Source: Streptomyces sp. NBC_00442 (lineage in GTDB: Bacteria; Actinomycetota; Actinomycetes; Streptomycetales; Streptomycetaceae). Taken from it: a stretch of 64,000 nt of DNA. Below are positions 43,322 to 54,162 of the stretch, piece by piece. The position numbers and the translations under genes were made by a program. The stretch is from positions 2,728,001-2,792,000 of the forward strand of contig NZ_CP107918.1 of assembly GCF_036014195.1 (NCBI RefSeq). Reading direction: 5' to 3'. Every line of letters starts with the position of its first letter. Position 1 is the stretch's first letter. The notes beneath the pieces are model-generated. The model was not told where the DNA came from. It saw only the letters and a list, made by a program, of their open reading frames with translations, and ran no database searches.

Positions 43322-43807
43322 TTAGCGCACGGTGAAGTGCACCGCGTCCTCCAGGAACGGCACGTTCAGCCAGGGGCGGGGCTGGGCCATGAGGGCGAGC
43401 AGCACGATGGCCACGCCGAGCACCCCGTAGGTGGAGATGTCGGTGAAGCGGGACCTGACGGCGAGCATCCCGACCGACGGCAGGGTCCAGCGCAGCGCGG
43501 CGCCCGCCATGAGGGCGGCGCCGATGATGACGAGCCCGACCCGGAAGGCGCTGCCGAACGGCTCGATCGCCACCATGAGCAGCCCGAACCCGACCGCGAG
43601 CAGCACGGAGAGCAGCGGCCACTGGCGGGCGGGCGCGGGCGCGTCGCCCGCCGCGGCCCGGCCGCCGCCCTCGGGGCGCGCGGTGTCCCGGGTGACGGAG
43701 GGAGGCCGCCGTGAACCGGCGGCACGCGCGGGTGCGTCGGGCTCGCCCTCCGCGGGCGCGGAAGGCTCCGCGTCCTTGGACGGCTCGTGACTCGTACCAG
43801 CACCCAT
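43322..43807 (-). CDS. DUF3017 membrane protein
   Basis: This 161-residue protein has a disordered Ala/Pro/Glu head (about 60 residues) and three hydrophobic helices (PLLSVLLAVGFGLLMVAIEP, FRVGLVIIGAALMAGAALRW and TYGVLGVAIVLLALMAQP). It matches the DUF3017 family, whose gene regularly follows folD in actinobacteria, as here with 19 bases between. The ATG at 43807 has AAAGGG upstream. Its role is unknown. Confidence 0.85.
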   Translation of the reverse strand: MGAGTSHEPSKDAEPSAPAEGEPDAPARAAGSRRPPSVTRDTARPEGGGRAAAGDAPAPARQWPLLSVLLAVGFGLLMVAIEPFGSAFRVGLVIIGAALMAGAALRWTLPSVGMLAVRSRFTDISTYGVLGVAIVLLALMAQPRPWLNVPFLEDAVHFTVR

Positions 43808-43826
43808 GGGGTCAGGCCCTTTCGTG

Positions 43827-44684
43827 TCAGCCCGCGGCGGCGAGCTCGGCCGCTTCGACGACGTTGACGAGCAGTTGCGCGCGGGTCATCGGGCCGACGC
43901 CGCCCGGGTTGGGCGAGAGCCAGCCGGCGACCTCGGCGACGCCGGGGTGCACGTCTCCGAGGATCCTGCCGGTCTCGTCGCGGCTGACGCCGACGTCGAG
44001 CACGGCCGCGCCCGGCTTCACGTCCTCGGGCTTGATGAGGTGCGGGACACCGGCCGCCGCGATGATGATGTCGGCCTGCTTCAGGTGCTTCGACAGGTCA
44101 CGGGTGCCGGTGTGGCACTGGGTGACCGTCGCGTTCTCGGAGCGGCGGGTGAGCAGCAGCGGCATCGAGCGCCCGATGGTGACGCCGCGTCCGACGACCA
44201 CGACCTCGGCGCCGTTGATCTGCACACCGTGCTTGCGGAGCAGCTGGATGATGCCGTACGGGGTGCAGGGCAGCGGGCCCGGCTCGTTCAGGACGAGGCG
44301 CCCCAGGCTCATCGGGTGCAGTCCGTCGGCGTCCTTCGCCGGGTCCATCAGCTCAAGGACGCGGTTCTCGTCGATGCCCTTGGGCAGCGGCAACTGGACG
44401 ATGTAGCCGGTGCACTCGGGGTTGTCGTTCAGCTCCCGCACCACCGCCTCGATCTCGTCCTGCGTCGCGGTCGCGGGCAGTTCGCGCTGGATGGAGGCGA
44501 TGCCGACCTGGGCACAGTCGCGGTGCTTGCCCGCGACGTACTTCTGGCTGCCGGGGTCCTCCCCGACGAGCACCGTCCCCAGACCGGGGGTGATGCCCCT
44601 CTCCTTCAGGGCCGCCACACGGACGGCCAGTTCGGACTTGATCGCTGCGGCGGTGGCCTTGCCATCGAGAATCTGGGCGGTCAT
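43827..44684 (-). CDS. folD: Bifunctional methylene-THF dehydrogenase/cyclohydrolase FolD
   Basis: FolD (285 residues) converts methylene-THF to formyl-THF with NADP, giving the one-carbon donor for purN and purH. Family stretches are [18 protein letters not shown] (substrate Lys included), [56 protein letters not shown] and [14 protein letters not shown]. The ATG at 44684 has GGGAA close upstream; one at 44693 would add three residues. It leads the folD-DUF3017 operon. Confidence 0.96.
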   Translation of the reverse strand: MTAQILDGKATAAAIKSELAVRVAALKERGITPGLGTVLVGEDPGSQKYVAGKHRDCAQVGIASIQRELPATATQDEIEAVVRELNDNPECTGYIVQLPLPKGIDENRVLELMDPAKDADGLHPMSLGRLVLNEPGPLPCTPYGIIQLLRKHGVQINGAEVVVVGRGVTIGRSMPLLLTRRSENATVTQCHTGTRDLSKHLKQADIIIAAAGVPHLIKPEDVKPGAAVLDVGVSRDETGRILGDVHPGVAEVAGWLSPNPGGVGPMTRAQLLVNVVEAAELAAAG

Positions 44685-44890
44685 GTTTCCCATTCTTTCA
44701 GGACGACGCTTGATCGCCCAAGTTGCACTTGCACAACACATCCAGCGTTCAGCTGGACAAACTTATGTCTTATTTAGAACGATGATCCGCGTAGTGCCGC
44801 GGGCAGTGCCGGGGGGCGATCCGCTCAGAACAGTTCATCCTCCGCTCGGGCCGCGTCGTCCCCGCACAATCCAACGGAGGAAAGTCCGCC

Positions 44891-45499
44891 ATGAGCTTCG
44901 GCGACCCGAACAACCCCTACGGGCAGCAGCCCCAGCAGGGCGCCAACCCGTACGGCCAGCAGCCGGGCGAGCAGCCCGGCTACGGCTACCCGCAGGGCCA
45001 GCAGGCCCCGCAGGGGGTGCCGCAGCAGGGCTACGGATACCCGCAGCAGCAGTACGGCGGTGCCCCCACGGGCCCGCAGACGATGCCGGGAACCGTCTCC
45101 GCGGCCCGCGTGATGCTGTGGGTCATCGCCGGCCTCCAGGCCATCGGTGCCGTCGTGATGACGATCGGCGCTGTCGGCATGAGCGCCGCCAAGGACCGGG
45201 CCCAGGCGAGGGACGACGTCCAGTTCCAGCAGCTCGCCGACTACCCGGTGGGCGTGCTCTACCTCATAGCCGCCTTCGCGGTGGCCTGGCTCGTTTTCGC
45301 CATCGTGCTCGCCGTGAAGTTCGGCAAGGGCGGCAACGGGGTGCGCGTCACCACGATGGTTTTCGCCATCGTGACCGCGGTGCTCGGCATCTACCCGTTC
45401 GTCATCGTCGGCCTGATCCACACCGTGCTCGCCATCCTGGTGGCCGTGTTCGTCGGCAAGGAAAGCGGCGCCCAGTGGTTCAAGCGTCCGCGCTACTGA
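44891..45499 (+). CDS. Gln/Gly/Tyr-rich four-helix membrane protein
   Basis: This 202-residue protein has a head of about 65 residues built from NPYGQQP, GYGYPQ and similar units, then four hydrophobic helices (VMLWVIAGLQAIGAVVMTIG, VLYLIAAFAVAWLVFAIVLA, RVTTMVFAIVTAVLGIYPF and GLIHTVLAILVAVFVG). Such repeats in front of small membrane domains are common in Streptomyces. The ATG has AACGGAGGAAA-type pairing (GGAGG about 8 bases upstream). It is a single gene, divergent from folD; function is unknown. Confidence 0.8.
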   Translation: MSFGDPNNPYGQQPQQGANPYGQQPGEQPGYGYPQGQQAPQGVPQQGYGYPQQQYGGAPTGPQTMPGTVSAARVMLWVIAGLQAIGAVVMTIGAVGMSAAKDRAQARDDVQFQQLADYPVGVLYLIAAFAVAWLVFAIVLAVKFGKGGNGVRVTTMVFAIVTAVLGIYPFVIVGLIHTVLAILVAVFVGKESGAQWFKRPRY

Positions 45500-45540
45500 G
45501 CCGGTGAGCTTCGGAGCGCCGAGCTCCGAACGCCGACCAC

Positions 45541-45572
45541 GAGGGCCGCATCCCGCACGGGGTGCGGCCCTC
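45541..45572. terminator. Bidirectional terminator between the membrane protein gene and purH
   Basis: A stem GAGGGCCGCA / TGCGGCCCTC with an inner CCCG/CGGG pairing is followed by TTGTTT on the plus strand. Confidence 0.87.
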
Positions 45573-45616
45573 TTGTTTCCCGGGGTCGGCGGATCAGCGG
45601 GTCAACGGGTCAGCGT

Positions 45617-47191
45617 TCAGTGGAAGAAGTGGCGCGTGCCGGTGAAGTACATCGTCACGCCCGCCTTCTTCGCCGCCTCGACCACCAGCTCGTCGCGGAC
45701 CGAACCGCCGGGCTGGACCACGGCCTTGACCCCGGCGTTCGCGAGGATCTCGAAGCCGTCGGGGAACGGGAAGAACGCGTCGGACGCGGCGTACGAGCCC
45801 CGCGCGCGCTCCTCGCCCGCCCGCTCCACCGCGAGCTTCGCGGAGTCGACCCGGTTGACCTGGCCCATGCCGACGCCGACGGAGGCGCCGTCCTTGGCGA
45901 GCAGGATCGCGTTGGACTTGACGGCCCTGCAGGCGATCCACGCGAAGGCGAGTTCCTTCAACTCGCCCTGGCTCAGAGCCTCGCCGCTGGCCAGCGTCCA
46001 GTTCGCGGGGTCGTCGCCCTCGGCTTGGAAGACATCGGTGTGCTGGAGCACCGCGCCGCCCGAGACCGCCTTGAGGTCGCCCGGCTGGTGCGGGGTGCCG
46101 TCCACCTTGAGCACCCGGATGTTCTTCTTGCGGGCCAGCACCTCGACCGCGCCGTCCTCGTAGTCCGGGGCCGCGATGACCTCGGTGAAGATCTCGGCGA
46201 CCTGCTCGGCCATCGCCACGGTCACCGGCCGGTTGACCGCGATGACGCCGCCGAACGCGGACAGCGGGTCGCACTCGTGCGCCTTGCGGTGCGCGGCCGC
46301 GAGGTCCGCGTCGACCGCGATGCCGCACGGGTTGGCGTGCTTGATGATCGCGACGCAGGGCTCGTCGTGGTCGTAGGCGGCGCGGCGCGCGGCCTCGGTG
46401 TCCACGTAGTTGTTGAAGGACATCTCCTTGCCGTGCAGCTGCTCGGCGTTGGCGAGCCCGCCCGGCTGCCCGTCGGTGTAGAGGGCGGCGGCCTGGTGCG
46501 GGTTCTCGCCGTAGCGCAGCGTCGACTTGCGCTCCCAGGTGGCGCCGAGGAACTCGGGCAGCTGGGCGTCGCCCTCCTCGGGCGCGTATACGTTGGTCAT
46601 CCAGGACGCCACGGCCACGTCGTACGCGGCGGTGTGCTGGAACGCTTCTGCGGCCAGGCGCTTGCGGGCGGTCAGGTCGAAGCCGCCGTTCTTGACGGCG
46701 TCCAGGACGGCCGCGTACCGCTTTGGGCTGGTGACGACCGCGACCGAGGGGTGGTTCTTGGCGGCGGCGCGGACCATGGAGGGGCCGCCGATGTCGATCT
46801 GCTCCACGCACTCGTCGGGGCTCGCGCCGGAGGCGACGGTCTCCTTGAACGGGTACAGGTTCACCACGACCAGCTCGAAGGGGTCCACGCCGAGCTCGTC
46901 GAGCTGGGCCCGGTGGGCGTCGAGGCGCAGGTCGGCGAGGATGCCCGCGTGGACCTTGGGGTGCAGTGTCTTGACCCGCCCGTCGAGGCACTCGGGGAAC
47001 CCGGTGAGCTCCTCGACCTTGGTGACGGGGACCCCTGCGGCGGCGATCTTCGCGGCGGTCGACCCGGTGGACACCAGCTCGACGCCGGCCGCGTGGAGCC
47101 CTTGCGCCAGCTCCTCCAGACCCGTCTTGTCGTAGACGCTGACCAGCGCCCGCCGGATGGGCTTGACGGTGTCCGTGTTAACCGAGTTCAC
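45617..47191 (-). CDS. purH: Bifunctional AICAR formyltransferase/IMP cyclohydrolase
   Basis: PurH (524 residues) carries out the last two steps of IMP synthesis. The N-terminal IMP cyclohydrolase part shows [33 protein letters not shown] and [15 protein letters not shown]. The C-terminal transformylase part shows [14 protein letters not shown], the active-site KHANPCG and [11 protein letters not shown]. The GTG at 47191 has GAAAGG 9 bases upstream and overlaps the purN end by 14 bases, so the two are translationally coupled. Confidence 0.96.
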   Translation of the reverse strand: MNSVNTDTVKPIRRALVSVYDKTGLEELAQGLHAAGVELVSTGSTAAKIAAAGVPVTKVEELTGFPECLDGRVKTLHPKVHAGILADLRLDAHRAQLDELGVDPFELVVVNLYPFKETVASGASPDECVEQIDIGGPSMVRAAAKNHPSVAVVTSPKRYAAVLDAVKNGGFDLTARKRLAAEAFQHTAAYDVAVASWMTNVYAPEEGDAQLPEFLGATWERKSTLRYGENPHQAAALYTDGQPGGLANAEQLHGKEMSFNNYVDTEAARRAAYDHDEPCVAIIKHANPCGIAVDADLAAAHRKAHECDPLSAFGGVIAVNRPVTVAMAEQVAEIFTEVIAAPDYEDGAVEVLARKKNIRVLKVDGTPHQPGDLKAVSGGAVLQHTDVFQAEGDDPANWTLASGEALSQGELKELAFAWIACRAVKSNAILLAKDGASVGVGMGQVNRVDSAKLAVERAGEERARGSYAASDAFFPFPDGFEILANAGVKAVVQPGGSVRDELVVEAAKKAGVTMYFTGTRHFFH

Positions 47192-47858
47192 CGATCTGAA
47201 CCTTTCGTCCCTCAATGCGGTAGCCGTTACGGGCCAGGCGCCCCACGACATCGACGAGCAGCGTGCGCTCGACTTCCTTGATCCGCTCGTGCAGAGCGGC
47301 TTCATCGTCCTCGTCCCGGATCTCGACCACGCCCTGGGCGATGATCGGGCCGGTGTCGACGCCGTCGTCGACGAAGTGGACGGTGCACCCGGTGACCCTG
47401 GCGCCGTACGCGAGCGCGTCGCGTACGCCGTGGGCTCCGGGAAAACTGGGCAGCAGCGCGGGATGGGTGTTGACCACCCGGCCGCCGAACCGGGCGAGGA
47501 ACTCCTTGCCCACGATCTTCATGAACCCGGCCGAGATCACCAGGTCCGGCGCGTGCGCCCCGGTGGCGGCGGCGAGCGCCGCGTCCCACTCCTCGCGCGA
47601 ACCGTGGTCCTTGACCCGGCACACGAAGGTGGGGATCCCGGCCCGCTCGGCGCGCTCCAGGCCGACGATGGCGTCCCGGTCGGCGCCGACGGCCACGATC
47701 TCGGCACCGTATCCGGCCGGATCGGCCGCGATGGCGTCGAGCAGGGCCTGCAGATTCGTACCGGAACCCGACACCAGCACCACGAGCCGGGCCGGGCGGG
47801 TGCTCACGGGTGGGATTTCGTCGGGAGAGGCGGACGCGGAGGGGGGCGGGGAGGCCAC
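47178..47858 (-). CDS. purN: Phosphoribosylglycinamide formyltransferase (PurN)
   Basis: PurN (226 residues) transfers a formyl group from 10-formyl-THF to GAR. It shows [34 protein letters not shown], the catalytic His in [21 protein letters not shown] and the Asp in [13 protein letters not shown]. The GTG at 47858 has GAAAGAG upstream; a GTG 51 bases later would drop a Pro/Ser-rich head that is probably not needed. It is the first gene of purN-purH. Confidence 0.95.
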   Translation of the reverse strand: MASPPPSASASPDEIPPVSTRPARLVVLVSGSGTNLQALLDAIAADPAGYGAEIVAVGADRDAIVGLERAERAGIPTFVCRVKDHGSREEWDAALAAATGAHAPDLVISAGFMKIVGKEFLARFGGRVVNTHPALLPSFPGAHGVRDALAYGARVTGCTVHFVDDGVDTGPIIAQGVVEIRDEDDEAALHERIKEVERTLLVDVVGRLARNGYRIEGRKVQIGELG

Positions 47859-48193
47859 AGCGGGGCTCTTTCTCGCGGTCGTACGTCTTTGTATGGTCGT
47901 ACGAACGAATCGCGCCCCTCGATACGGGGAACTCTACGAAAGCGCCGACCGTCAGCAACGATACCGGCACACCGGACGGCCCCCACGGGACGGGGGCCGG
48001 ACCGCCAGGTAGCGTCTGCGAGGACGCCGCGAGACGAGACCCGCCCCCGTGTGGGCGAGACCGGGAACAACACCGGCCTCACCTACGTGTTCCACGTGTT
48101 CGACTACTTGACGTACTTGTTTCACTTACATGCGAGATGCGACCCCCTGGCCCGACCGGCCGGTCGCGGGTCCGAGGGGAAGACGTTCACCAG
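47859..48193. other. Divergent gap between purN and a membrane protein gene
   Basis: No gene is supported here. The left part holds the purN promoter region, with AT-richer sequence around 47875-47925. The right part (48085-48130) has repeated (T)ACGTGTTC / TACTTG-type words and a CACGTG, of unknown meaning. No purine riboswitch fold was recognised. Confidence 0.45.
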
Positions 48194-49093
48194 ATGCCGG
48201 ACCGACGCCACCAGCTGTTCGCAGCCCGCCAGTCCTCCTCCCCCGGCTCCTCTCATTCGACGGACCCGGAGGACTCGGGACCGCAGGGCACGGGGAACGG
48301 CACCGGAGCGGGCCCCGCCGACGACAACCCCTTCGCCCCGCCGCCCGAGGGCAGGCCCGACCAGCCCTGGCGGCCGCGTCACCCGGTGCGGGGAGGCCAA
48401 GGGGGGCAGGGCGGTCAGGGTGACGGCCAGGGCGGCCCCGGTCACGGTTCCGGTCAGGGCCACGGTCCCGGCCAGGGTTCGCCTTGGGGCAGCCAGTGGA
48501 GCGACCGGCAGCCGGGGCGCGCGCAGGGCGGGTTCGGGCAGCGGCCGGAGCGGCCCGAGGGCGGCTCGGGCCAGACCCCGCCGCCCGCGCCCGGCCTGCG
48601 CTGGGACCCCACCGACCCGGCACAGCGCCGCGCCCGTTACGCCCTGCTCTCCGGAATGTGGGCGTTCTTCTTCGCCCTGTTCGACATGCCGGAGATCGCG
48701 CTGCTGCTCGGCGCGCTCGGCCTGTACTGGGCGATCAGCTCCCTGCGGGCCAAGCCGAAGCCGCCGCAGGAGTCGTCGGCCGCATCCGCCACGGGGACCG
48801 CGGCCACCCCGCCCGGCGTCCCGGCGGCGCCGCCCGTGCCGCAGTCCGCGCCGCGGCCCGCGGGCCCGCCCGCGCCCCGGGTCGCGCCGGGCAAGCCGCA
48901 GGTGACGGCGGCGGTGACCGGCCTCGTGACGGCGGTGCTCGCGCTGACGGTGGTGGCGTCGAGTTTCACGATGCAGATCGTGTACCGCGACTACTACAGC
49001 TGTGTGGACGACGCCCTGACCAAGACGGGCCAGCTCTCCTGCAACGACCTGCTGCCGAAGAAGCTGGTCCCGCTGTTCGGTGTGAAGGAGTAG
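48194..49093 (+). CDS. Gly/Gln-rich two-helix membrane protein
   Basis: This 299-residue protein has a disordered head of about 140 residues with Gly/Gln repeats (GGQGGQGGQGDGQGG and GPGHGSGQGHGPGQG). A helix (ALLSGMWAFFFALFDMPEIALLLGALGLYWAI, about 153-184, shown whole for its odd Phe/Met content in parts) is followed by a Pro/Ala-rich linker. The second helix is VTGLVTAVLALTVVASSF. The short outside tail YYSCVDDALTKTGQLSCND has two Cys that can pair. The ATG at 48194 has a GAGGGGAAG rather far upstream. No function is known. Confidence 0.75.
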   Translation: MPDRRHQLFAARQSSSPGSSHSTDPEDSGPQGTGNGTGAGPADDNPFAPPPEGRPDQPWRPRHPVRGGQGGQGGQGDGQGGPGHGSGQGHGPGQGSPWGSQWSDRQPGRAQGGFGQRPERPEGGSGQTPPPAPGLRWDPTDPAQRRARYALLSGMWAFFFALFDMPEIALLLGALGLYWAISSLRAKPKPPQESSAASATGTAATPPGVPAAPPVPQSAPRPAGPPAPRVAPGKPQVTAAVTGLVTAVLALTVVASSFTMQIVYRDYYSCVDDALTKTGQLSCNDLLPKKLVPLFGVKE

Positions 49094-49174
49094 ATCCCGC
49101 GCCGATTGCGGGCGAGCCGCTTCGGACCGGATCCCGGGCGGCCGCGGCCCTCCTGGTCGCTCCGGGTAGGCCGG

Positions 49175-51133
49175 TCAGCCCGCCGGGGGCTGCTGCTCCC
49201 CGGGCCGGTCCTCGGCCCCGGGTAGGGGACCGGGACCGGGCGCGGCACCCTGTGGGGGCGGGTTGTGCGGCGGCCGTGATTCGGGGGCGGGTTCGGGTGC
49301 TGGTTTCGATGCGGATTCCGGTGCGGATTCCGACCGGGATTCCGGTCGCGGCTCCGGTGCGGATTCCGGTCGCGGCTCCGGTACGGGGTCGCGGTCCGGC
49401 CGGGGTTCGGGGGCCGGGGCCTGCGGCAGGTTCCCCTCGGCGCCGGGCGGGGGCGCGCCCTCGGCCCGCAAGGGATGCGGGGGTGCGGGAAGGTCCGTCG
49501 TAGCGGGGATGTCCGCCATCAGGCCGCCCGACGCCTCCTTGAGCGCGGCCCAGCGGGCCTCGCGCGCGCCGTCCTCGTGCCACAGCCCGGCCCCGCCGAC
49601 CGGCAGGAAGTCGTACGCCTCGTCGTCGCCACCGTCGGACCCCGCGAACCCGTCGTAGCCGCCGTAACCGTCACGTCCGCTGTTACCGCCGTCATATCCG
49701 CCGGCCGTGGCCGCGACCGTGGCCGTGGACACCGGTGTCGTGTCCGGTGTCTTCCCGCGTCGGGCCGGCCGCCACGAGAACACTCCGGCGATGCGGGCCC
49801 GTACGGTGGCCCGCGCGGATCCACTCCCGGATTCCGGGGAGGTGCCGGCCCGCTCGGGGGCCGCCGCCCGCAGGCGCACGCCCCGCAGGAGCACCGCGCA
49901 CGGCGCGCCCACGATCGCCGTCCACAGCAGCGCCGCGCCTGCGGTACGCCACCACACCGGGCCCAGCGAGGCGAGGGCCCCGCTGCCCAGCGGTCCGCTC
50001 GCCAGGGCCGCGAGGGCGGCGAGGGCGCAGCCGCACAGGGCCGCGCCGAGCAGCGTGTTCCGCGCGGTCTCCCGGCGCCCCCACCCCTCGGTCGCGGCCG
50101 CGCGGGCGGTGAACCGGCCCAGGACCGCTCCGGCCGCGACCGGCACCGCGGCGGCCGCCCAGTTCCACCAGGAGCCGTGTCCGCCGACGGGCACCGCCGC
50201 GAGCAGCGGGAAGTGCGGCAGGGCGGGGGCGCCCGCCACGCCGAGCGGGTTCGCCACCGCTCCCGCGCCGACGGCGAAGCCGGGGCCCAGCCCGTACGCG
50301 GCGCCCCACACCGCGGCGTTCGGCACCAGCGCGAGGGCGAGCAACAGGACCGCGATCCGCCCCGACCAGTCCTCCGCGAGCCGGAGGAACGCGTCCTCCG
50401 CCACCCCGATGTGCCACGCGAGCCCGGCGGCGGCCAGGAGCGCCCCGCCGCCGACCAGCGTCGCGGCGGCGGCACCCGCGGCGCGTGCCGCGGCGCTCGT
50501 ACGGACGTCCAGAAGGGCGGTGCGCACACGGGCCGGGACGCGGGCGGGCAGCGGCCCGAGCGGGCGGCCGTGCGCGGTCCACACCCCGGCGGCGGTCGCG
50601 AGCACCACGGCGAGCGGCAGGTGCAGGGCGGCGCTGAGCGGGTCCGCGGGGAGCGGGCCCGCGGAGGCGTACAGCACGGTGGCGCCCGCGACCACGAGGT
50701 AGCCGCAGCTGACGGCCGCGAGCACGAGCCACCCCGAGGGCAGCGGGGCCGCGTCCTCCGCTTCGTACGCGTCGTCCTCGTCGGGCATCAGCGCGTCGCG
50801 GGCGGCGCGGTGCGCGAGCCAGACCGGCAGGGCCACCAGGAGGAGCGGAACGATGCCGACCGGGGCCGGGGTTCCGGTCAGCGTTTCTGGTCTGACCAGC
50901 TGCGTTCCATGGGCGAGCAGCCAGAGCGAGGCCGCGGTGCGCAGGGCGCCGCCGGGTCCGCTGTCGGGGTACGGGGAGCTGATCCACAGCACCATCACGA
51001 GCACGGCCAGGGCGCCGAGCCCGAGCCCCGCCGCGATCGCGCCGCGCAGCAAGCAGGTGGCGAGCACGGAGGAGCGCGCCTGGACGGAAAGCAACGGCAG
51101 GCCGCGGTCGGTCACTTGGGTCACGCGGCCCAT
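49175..51133 (-). CDS. DUF6350 polytopic membrane protein
   Basis: This 652-residue protein has about ten hydrophobic segments in the first 430 residues (for example [40 protein letters not shown] and [20 protein letters not shown]) and a long acidic/Pro tail with [14 protein letters not shown] repeats. It matches the actinobacterial DUF6350 family, sometimes labelled cell division protein PerM, but no function is proven. The ATG at 51133 lacks a good ribosome site. It is divergent from the XRE/sigma-like gene. In S. coelicolor a member lies near purN, as here. Confidence 0.82.
   Translation of the reverse strand: MGRVTQVTDRGLPLLSVQARSSVLATCLLRGAIAAGLGLGALAVLVMVLWISSPYPDSGPGGALRTAASLWLLAHGTQLVRPETLTGTPAPVGIVPLLLVALPVWLAHRAARDALMPDEDDAYEAEDAAPLPSGWLVLAAVSCGYLVVAGATVLYASAGPLPADPLSAALHLPLAVVLATAAGVWTAHGRPLGPLPARVPARVRTALLDVRTSAAARAAGAAAATLVGGGALLAAAGLAWHIGVAEDAFLRLAEDWSGRIAVLLLALALVPNAAVWGAAYGLGPGFAVGAGAVANPLGVAGAPALPHFPLLAAVPVGGHGSWWNWAAAAVPVAAGAVLGRFTARAAATEGWGRRETARNTLLGAALCGCALAALAALASGPLGSGALASLGPVWWRTAGAALLWTAIVGAPCAVLLRGVRLRAAAPERAGTSPESGSGSARATVRARIAGVFSWRPARRGKTPDTTPVSTATVAATAGGYDGGNSGRDGYGGYDGFAGSDGGDDEAYDFLPVGGAGLWHEDGAREARWAALKEASGGLMADIPATTDLPAPPHPLRAEGAPPPGAEGNLPQAPAPEPRPDRDPVPEPRPESAPEPRPESRSESAPESASKPAPEPAPESRPPHNPPPQGAAPGPGPLPGAEDRPGEQQPPAG
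49285..49395 (-). repeat. In-frame GGATTCCGGT-type repeats in the DUF6350 gene
   Basis: About eight short units of GG(A/C)TTCCGGT or GGCTCCGGT alternate here; they encode the Pro/Glu/Ser repeats of the C-terminal tail and are not regulatory. Confidence 0.7.
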
Positions 51134-51288
51134 GCTGCCAACGACACGCGCTTTCTCCGCGTAATAGGCGAATGACCGATGTGTCGCCCAATATACGGTT
51201 ATGTACTTTTCATCCGGGTCATATCGAGCCGCCTCGCCCCGGATGCACGCGCCGACACGGCCTTCGCGGGGAGTCCTGGGAGCCCTTG

Positions 51289-53139
51289 ATGACACAGAGC
51301 ACGGCCGGTACCGATGAAAGCGATGCCATGTCCCCCCTGCCCACCCCCAAGGAGCGGCGCCGGCTGCGCGAGGCGAAGGCGCTGAGCGAAGCGCAGGTCG
51401 CGACGGCCCTCGGCGTCACGCGAGCGACCGTCCGTTCCTGGGAAACCGGCCGCACCACGCCGCGCGGGCGCAGGCGCGCCAGTTACGCGAGGCTGCTGGC
51501 CGCCTACGAGGCAGAAACGTCACCGCAGTCGGCCGCGCAGCCGGCCGCGGACTCGGCGGGGGCGCCCGGGGTGCCGCCCGCGGCCCCGGCCGAGCCGTCG
51601 CCGGTCGCGCCGTCGGCCCAGTCGGCCGGCGGGGCCGGAACGCCCGAGGTGACCGTCGAGGACGAGGCCGCCCACGTCAGCGGCAAACCCGGCGCCACCC
51701 ATGACAGCGCCCCGAACGCCCACGCCGGCGATGACGACGCCCCGAACGCCCGCGCCGCCGACACCCGCGCCGCCGACGACCACGCCACCGACCCCGACCC
51801 CGACAACAAGCCCGGCGACGACCAGCGCGGCGGCGAGCACGCGGCCGACCGGCCCGCCGCCGCCCGCGCGCAGTCGGCGAACCCGGCCAAGCCGCCGGCC
51901 AGACCGCACGCGGTGAACACCCGGCCCAAGCCCGCCGCCGACGGGGCCGCCCCCAAGTCCTCGCGGCCCGGGGGAAGGACCGCGAGGCCCTCAGCGGCGC
52001 CGCACCCGGCGCCGGCTCCCGCCGCACCAGGCGCCTCCGTCACCGTGCCCGAACCCGCCAAGGAGGCGCCGAAGTCCACCGCCCTGACGGGTGCGGGAGC
52101 CGCGGCCACGGGTCACCTCCGTACCCTTCCCGAGCGTCCGCCGGAGGCCGGCGACGAGTCCTGCCCGGCCACGCCCGGCGAACCCCACGGCGGCACCACC
52201 CCCAAGAGGCGCACCGCGCCGGCCCCCGACGCCTCCGTCCCGGACGCCTCCGCCGTGGACGCGCACACCGCGCCCGCCGCGCACACCGAGCCCTCGTCCG
52301 CCGCCTCCGCGGGGCTCACCCCCGCCGAGGCGTTCGACGCGCTGTACGCGGCCACCGCCCCCGCGCTCGCCCAGCAGACGTACCTGCTGACCGGGCGCAC
52401 CCGGCTCGCACGGGAGTCGGTGGCGCGCGCCTTCCACCTGGCATGGGAGAACTGGCCCCAGGTCGCCACCGACCGTGACCCGGCGGGCTGGGTGCGGACG
52501 GCGGCGTACGAGTACGCGATGGCGCCCTGGCACCGCTTCCGGCGCACTCACAAGCACCCCGACCAGCCGCCCGTGGAGCCTGAACGCCGGCAGCTGCTCG
52601 ACGCGCTGCTCGCCCTGCCGCCCGCCTACCGCCGCACGGTGCTGCTCTACGACGGGCTCGGGCTCGACCTGCCGGAGACGGCGGCCGAGACGGAGGCCAG
52701 CACCCCGGCCGCCGCGAGCCGGGTGATCCAGGCGCGCGCCGCCATCGCCGAGCGGGTGCCCGCGGCGGGCCACGCCAAGACCCCGCAGGCCCTGTCGTCG
52801 GTGCTGCGCGATCGCATCACCGACCTCGCGCAGGCCGGGCCCGCCTCGCTGACCGCGCTGCCGGCGGCTCGGGTCGTACGGGTCGGTGGCGAGCGGCGCC
52901 GCCGGTTCTGGACCCGGGCCGCGATCGCCTTCACCACGCTGATCGTGGGCGCGACGGCCTTCACCGTCGTGACCGTCCCCCACCACCACGTGCGCCCGGT
53001 GCCGGTCGGCGCGCGGGTCGGCGGTGTGCCCGTCAACAGCGGCCCTCAGCGCCTGACCGGCGAGGACATCGAACTGCGCGACAAACTCCGCACGAACCCG
53101 GCCCGCGGCCCGCACCGCCTGGTCCTCGACATCCGCTGA
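51289..53139 (+). CDS. XRE helix-turn-helix protein fused to a sigma-70-like region and a membrane helix
   Basis: This 616-residue protein has a helix-turn-helix (residues 25-60: [35 protein letters not shown]), a 270-residue Ala/Pro/Asp linker, then a region (about 344-494) that reads like an ECF sigma factor. This region shows [66 protein letters not shown] and [21 protein letters not shown] helix [19 protein letters not shown] (about 545-563) and a 50-residue tail end it. The sigma -10-recognition residues are not well kept, so it may bind RNA polymerase or DNA without being a true sigma factor. The ATG at 51289 has GGGAG 7 bases upstream. Confidence 0.8.
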   Translation: MTQSTAGTDESDAMSPLPTPKERRRLREAKALSEAQVATALGVTRATVRSWETGRTTPRGRRRASYARLLAAYEAETSPQSAAQPAADSAGAPGVPPAAPAEPSPVAPSAQSAGGAGTPEVTVEDEAAHVSGKPGATHDSAPNAHAGDDDAPNARAADTRAADDHATDPDPDNKPGDDQRGGEHAADRPAAARAQSANPAKPPARPHAVNTRPKPAADGAAPKSSRPGGRTARPSAAPHPAPAPAAPGASVTVPEPAKEAPKSTALTGAGAAATGHLRTLPERPPEAGDESCPATPGEPHGGTTPKRRTAPAPDASVPDASAVDAHTAPAAHTEPSSAASAGLTPAEAFDALYAATAPALAQQTYLLTGRTRLARESVARAFHLAWENWPQVATDRDPAGWVRTAAYEYAMAPWHRFRRTHKHPDQPPVEPERRQLLDALLALPPAYRRTVLLYDGLGLDLPETAAETEASTPAAASRVIQARAAIAERVPAAGHAKTPQALSSVLRDRITDLAQAGPASLTALPAARVVRVGGERRRRFWTRAAIAFTTLIVGATAFTVVTVPHHHVRPVPVGARVGGVPVNSGPQRLTGEDIELRDKLRTNPARGPHRLVLDIR

Positions 53140-53183
53140 CCGCGCCACGCCGAGCCACGCCGGTCCGCGGCCCGGCACGCACG

Positions 53184-53215
53184 AGGGCCCGCACCCCCAG
53201 TGGGGTGCGGGCCCT
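53184..53215. terminator. Bidirectional terminator before the end of sucD
   Basis: A perfect 14-bp stem AGGGCCCGCACCCC / GGGGTGCGGGCCCT with a 4-base loop lies between two convergent genes. Confidence 0.9.
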
Positions 53216-53255
53216 TCATGCGTGCTCGCGGAGGCCGGCTCCGCGAGGCGGGTGC

Positions 53256-54140
53256 TCAGCTGCCGAGGATGGCGCGCGCGAGCTTGGCGGTCTCGGTCGG
53301 CGTCTTGCCGACCTTGACGCCGGCGGCCTCCAGGGCCTCCTTCTTCGCCTGCGCGGTGCCGGAGGAGCCGGAGACGATGGCGCCGGCGTGGCCCATGGTC
53401 TTGCCCTCGGGCGCGGTGAAGCCCGCGACGTAGCCGACGACCGGCTTGGTGACGTTGGCCTTGATGTAGTCGGCCGCACGCTCCTCGGCGTCGCCGCCGA
53501 TCTCGCCGATCATCACGATCAGGTCGGTCTCGGGGTCGGCCTCGAACGCGGCGAGCGCGTCGATGTGCGTGGTGCCGATGACGGGGTCGCCACCGATGCC
53601 GACGGCGGACGAGAAGCCGATGTCGCGCAGCTCGTACATCATCTGGTAGGTCAGCGTGCCGGACTTCGACACCAAGCCGATACGGCCCGGCTTGGTGATG
53701 TCGCCCGGGATGATGCCGGCGTTGGACTGGCCCGGCGTGATGAGACCGGGGCAGTTCGGGCCGATGATGCGGGTCTTGTTGCCCTTGGAGTTCGCGTACG
53801 CCCAGAAGGCGGCGGAGTCGTGGACCGCGATGCCCTCGGTGATGACGACGGCGAGACCGATCTCGGCGTCGATCGCCTCGACGACGGCGGCCTTGGCGTG
53901 GGCCGGCGGCACGAAGAGGACGGAGACGTCGGCGCCCGTCTTCTCCATCGCCTCGGCGACGGAACCGAAGACCGGGACCTCAGTGCCGTCGAAGTCGACG
54001 GTCGTGCCGGCCTTGCGCGGGTTCACGCCGCCGACGATGTTGGTGCCGTCGGCCAGCATGAGCTTGGTGTGCTTCATGCCCGTGGCGCCGGTCATGCCCT
54101 GGACGATGACCTTGCTGTCCTTGGTGAGGAAGATAGCCAT
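53256..54140 (-). CDS. sucD: Succinyl-CoA synthetase alpha subunit
   Basis: SucD (294 residues) binds CoA and carries the phosphohistidine in the succinyl-CoA/succinate step of the TCA cycle. It shows [72 protein letters not shown] and the active-site His in [18 protein letters not shown]. The ATG at 54140 follows the sucC stop by 22 bases with a GGGAAGAGG site. Confidence 0.97.
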   Translation of the reverse strand: MAIFLTKDSKVIVQGMTGATGMKHTKLMLADGTNIVGGVNPRKAGTTVDFDGTEVPVFGSVAEAMEKTGADVSVLFVPPAHAKAAVVEAIDAEIGLAVVITEGIAVHDSAAFWAYANSKGNKTRIIGPNCPGLITPGQSNAGIIPGDITKPGRIGLVSKSGTLTYQMMYELRDIGFSSAVGIGGDPVIGTTHIDALAAFEADPETDLIVMIGEIGGDAEERAADYIKANVTKPVVGYVAGFTAPEGKTMGHAGAIVSGSSGTAQAKKEALEAAGVKVGKTPTETAKLARAILGS

Positions 54141-54162
54141 GGTGGTGTCTTAACCTCTTCCC

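Noticed and set aside
47859..48193. A purine riboswitch or other RNA upstream of purN
   Set aside because: No conserved aptamer pairing or core sequence could be found by eye in this gap.
49285..49395. GGATTCCGGT repeats as a regulator-binding array
   Set aside because: They lie inside the 3' part of the DUF6350 gene and give its Pro/Glu/Ser tail.
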